From: Pseudorhodoferax sp032153935 | GTDB taxonomy: Bacteria; Pseudomonadota; Gammaproteobacteria; Burkholderiales; Burkholderiaceae_C | Direction of reading: 5' to 3' | Assembly: GCF_964253035.1 (NCBI RefSeq) | Contig: NZ_CAXUQL020000001.1 | Coordinates: 310,001-374,000 of the forward strand | DNA: 64,000 nt | Part shown: one piece after another, positions 61,547-64,000 of the stretch | Layout of the letters: each line of letters opens with the position of its first letter | Position numbering within the stretch: the stretch's first letter is position 1 | Notes under the pieces: generated by a model | Databases searched by the model: none | The model's input: the letters and a program-made list of their open reading frames with translations, nothing else | What the model was told of the DNA's origin: nothing | Translations under genes and position numbers: made by a program

Positions 61547-63826
61547 CTAGGCCACGCCATCGACGGCGAATGATAACGACACTTGCGCGCCGATCACGGC
61601 ACCATCGACCACGCGGTTCGCCAGGTCGATGCGCGCATGGTGTTCGTCGGCGATCTTCTTGACGACCGCGAGGCCCAGTCCGGTGCCGCGCGGCTTGGTC
61701 GTCACGTAGGGCTCGAACGCGCGCTTGAGCAGAGCTTCGGGAAAGCCCGTGCCCTGATCGCGCACCGACAGGCGCACACGCTGCGTTTGTTCCAGCCACT
61801 GCGTGCGCAGGCGCACGGCCCCGCCGTCTTCCGCGCTGGCCGTGCGGCCACAGGCCTCGGTGGCGTCCTGTGCGTTTTGCAGCAGGTTGTGGATGACCTG
61901 GCGCAGCTGCTCGGCATCGCCGCGGATGGGCGGGCAGCGCGCGTCCAGGTCCAGCAGCACCGGCACCGCAGCGCCTTCCTGTGGGTACAGCTGCATGACG
62001 TTGTGCACCAGCGCATTGAGGTCCAGCGGCTTGAGATCGGCCGCGGGCAGCCGGGCGTAGTCGCGGAACTCGTTGACCAGCCGCTTGAGCGCATCGACCT
62101 GCTCGACGATGGTGCGCACGGACTTGGCCAGCAGCGCGCGCTCGGTCTCGCCTTCGAGCTTGGGCTCGAGCTTCATCTGCAGCCGCTCGGCCGACAGCTG
62201 GATCGGTGTGAGCGGGTTCTTGATCTCGTGCGCGAGACGGCGCGCCACCTCGCCCCAGGCCTGCGCGCGTTGGGCCGAGACGATCTCGGAGATGTCGTCG
62301 AACACCAGCAGCCGCGTCTGGTCGGGCAGCTGCGCGCCGCGCGCCAGCAGCACCACCGCATCCTGCGAGAAAGCCGACTGCGCGGCATGCAGTTCGAAGG
62401 ACTGCTGCCAATGGTCCAGGTTGTGGTGGTCGCGGCCTTCGTCAAGCCGCTCGAACTGGGTCTGCACGCTCTGCGCGAGCAGGTCCAGGCCGCCGACCGC
62501 GGCCAGCGGCTGGCCTTCGAAGGCGGCCAGCGGCGCGCGCAGGATGCGCGTGGCGCCGGGATTGGACGACAGCACGTGGCCGCGCGCATCGAGCACGATG
62601 ACGCCGGAGGTCAGGTTGTCCAGGATGGTCTGCAGGTTGGCCCGCGCGTGGTCGAGCTGCTCCATGCTGTGGTCGGCGGCCTGGCGCGCATCGGACAGCT
62701 GTTGCGTCATCTCGGCGAACGAGCGCGTGAGGCCGGCCAGCTCGTCGCGACTTTGCAGCACGGCCTTGGGCGTGAGGTCGCCAGCGGCCACCTGGCGCAC
62801 GCCATGGGCCAGCAGCAGCAGCGGGCGCGCCAGCTGGTTGCCCAGCAGCACCGCGAGCAGCACGGCGCCGAACACCGCGAGGAACAGGCTCAGCGTGAGC
62901 GTACCGATGTACATGCGCTGCAGGCCGGTGCGTGCCAGCGCGCGCTCCTGGTATTCGCGGTTGGCCTCCTGCACAGCCAGCGCGTTGTCCACCAGCACCT
63001 GGGGCAGGCGCTGGCTGGCCTGCAGGAAGCGCGGCTCGGCCAGCAGGCCCACGCTGGCGCTGGGCACCAGCGCCAGGGCCTTGACGCGGCCTTGCGCGGC
63101 CACGCCGGGCACCGGGTCGTCCAGGCCCTCGACCATGGCGACCACGCGCTGGTTGCGCGCGTTGCGCAGTTGCTGGGCCGTGACACGCTCGGGCGTGAGC
63201 AGCATGCTGGACGGGCCCGCGCTGGCGATCAGCTGGCCGGTGGCGCTCCACAGCACCACCTCGCTGGCCGCCAACTGGTCGCGGATGCGCTCCAGTGCCA
63301 GCCCGGCCGCGGCGTCCGGCACCTCGGCCAGCTGGCCGCTGGCGATGCGGGTCTTGTTGCCCAGGTCGTTGGCCAGCACCTCCAGCGTGGTGCGGCCCAG
63401 GTTCACGCCCGCATCGAGCGCGCCCTCGACCTTGACGTCGAACCAGCTTTCGATGGAGCGCGAGACGAACTGGTAGGACACGACGTAGATGACCAGGCCC
63501 GGCACCAGCCCGACCAGGGCGAAGATGGCCGCCAGCTTGACCAGCAGCCGGCTGCCGAAGCGCCCGCGCCGCACGCGCACGGCCAGCCGCACCATGGCCC
63601 ACAGGATCACGGCGGCCAACACGCTGGCGACCACCACGTTCAGCACGAACAGCCGCGCGTAGTTGCGCTCGTAGAGCTCGCGGTTGTTGGTGGCCTGGGC
63701 CAGCAGGAACAACAGCACCAGGCCCAGGCCCAGGATCACGGCGGCGCCGATGCCCATGGCCCAGCGGATCGCACGCGCGCGGCGCGGGTCCACGCCGCCG
63801 GCGGCCTGCGGCAGGCCGGTGCTCAC
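61547..63826 (-). CDS. ntrY: NtrY-type membrane histidine kinase
   Basis: A 759-residue sensor kinase. Several N-terminal spans (IGAAVILGLGLVLLFLL; LFVLNVVVASVLAAVILW; KLAAIFALVGLVPGLVIYVV), a periplasmic stretch of about 170 residues, another span (LFLAVFGAVLLAVLLG), HAMP, a PAS domain (LQTILDNLTSGVIVLDARG), H-box RRLAHEIKNPLTPIQLSAE and ATPase domain (VIHNLLQNAQDA; DQGTGFPE; GTGLGLAVVKK). GTG start overlapping the preceding gene's stop as GTGA; an upstream ATG falls inside that gene. NtrYX systems link redox and nitrogen status. Confidence 0.93.
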   Translation of the reverse strand: MSTGLPQAAGGVDPRRARAIRWAMGIGAAVILGLGLVLLFLLAQATNNRELYERNYARLFVLNVVVASVLAAVILWAMVRLAVRVRRGRFGSRLLVKLAAIFALVGLVPGLVIYVVSYQFVSRSIESWFDVKVEGALDAGVNLGRTTLEVLANDLGNKTRIASGQLAEVPDAAAGLALERIRDQLAASEVVLWSATGQLIASAGPSSMLLTPERVTAQQLRNARNQRVVAMVEGLDDPVPGVAAQGRVKALALVPSASVGLLAEPRFLQASQRLPQVLVDNALAVQEANREYQERALARTGLQRMYIGTLTLSLFLAVFGAVLLAVLLGNQLARPLLLLAHGVRQVAAGDLTPKAVLQSRDELAGLTRSFAEMTQQLSDARQAADHSMEQLDHARANLQTILDNLTSGVIVLDARGHVLSSNPGATRILRAPLAAFEGQPLAAVGGLDLLAQSVQTQFERLDEGRDHHNLDHWQQSFELHAAQSAFSQDAVVLLARGAQLPDQTRLLVFDDISEIVSAQRAQAWGEVARRLAHEIKNPLTPIQLSAERLQMKLEPKLEGETERALLAKSVRTIVEQVDALKRLVNEFRDYARLPAADLKPLDLNALVHNVMQLYPQEGAAVPVLLDLDARCPPIRGDAEQLRQVIHNLLQNAQDATEACGRTASAEDGGAVRLRTQWLEQTQRVRLSVRDQGTGFPEALLKRAFEPYVTTKPRGTGLGLAVVKKIADEHHARIDLANRVVDGAVIGAQVSLSFAVDGVA

Positions 63827-64000
63827 TTGCTGCCTTCCGCCGGCAGCTTCACGCTGGCGCTGGCCGCGATGCTCCATTCAGACTGCCCGACCGCACCGAT
63901 CTGGAACGGCCGCGGCAGCTGCGACACATCCAGCCCGAAGCGAAAGCGCAGCAGGTGCGCGCTGTCGCTGGGGATGTCGGCGGCGCGCGCGATGGGCCAG
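63823..64000 (-). CDS. DUF4390 family protein, C-terminal part only
   Basis: The last 58 codons of a gene entering from the right edge: RFRFGLDVSQLPRPFQIGA and GQSEWSIAAS are typical of DUF4390 proteins, which are exported and regularly precede ntrY in betaproteobacteria. The TGA overlaps the ntrY GTG, so the two are translationally coupled. Function unknown; the N-terminus and presumed signal peptide are outside the window. Confidence 0.8.
   Translation of the reverse strand, partial: WPIARAADIPSDSAHLLRFRFGLDVSQLPRPFQIGAVGQSEWSIAASASVKLPAEGSK

Overview
The window is very GC-rich, densely coded DNA with no insertion sequence, prophage or CRISPR array. The gene content points to a betaproteobacterium of the Burkholderiales, most likely Comamonadaceae: three Bug/TctC-type solute receptors, a DUF1840 protein, a PQQ alcohol dehydrogenase beside a receptor gene, a Crp-controlled liv operon carrying CoA ligases, a short NtrX behind NtrY, and a phasin. 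The family-level placement is inference from gene content; no rRNA is present.

Layout. 1-4182 (minus): dTDP-rhamnose operon rfbBDAC followed by a truncated polysaccharide ABC permease. 4280-10355: phasin, CxxC protein, TetR regulator, TPR protein, hemerythrin and acyl-CoA-binding protein, then a lipoprotein aminopeptidase divergent from a gamma-glutamyltransferase-like enzyme. 10386-16047 (minus): a coupled operon for aerobic CoA-dependent 2-aminobenzoate (anthranilate) breakdown (monooxygenase/reductase, MarR, crotonase, CoA ligase, RidA) with a 22-bp palindrome over its promoter. 16170-21050: cyclopropane fatty acid synthase, DUF1840, a Bug receptor and a quinohemoprotein alcohol dehydrogenase. 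21121-27171: DUF2946-like protein, TonB siderophore-type receptor and a three-gene ABC transporter behind a Fur-box-like palindrome. 27223-36668 (minus): Bug receptor, PaaK-like ligase, a complete branched-chain-amino-acid-type ABC importer and a second acyl-CoA synthetase, divergent from a Crp/Fnr regulator.

37573-45306 is a signalling island. A FecR-domain protein and an OmpA-like lipoprotein face a coupled operon of seven-PAS kinase, lone receiver and CHASE2 nucleotide cyclase, with a divergent OmpR-type regulator. The nearby Crp regulator keeps the Glu/Arg pair used to bind cyclic nucleotide phosphate, so an envelope-signal to cyclic-nucleotide to Crp circuit is possible. This is the part most likely to hold an undescribed system. 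45332-53690: hydrolase lipoprotein, LysR plus Bug receptor, serine hydrolase plus ModA-like protein, MarR, and tctBA without its own receptor. 53749-64000: fused MFS/spermidine-synthase-like protein, a long Lhr helicase, tRNA-Phe, ntrX, ntrY and the end of a DUF4390 gene.

Many adjacent genes overlap by 1-4 bases (ATGA, GTGA, TGATG), so translational coupling is the norm. Five intrinsic terminators are visible. No stretch above 300 bases lacks a gene; the longest gap is 51438-51678.
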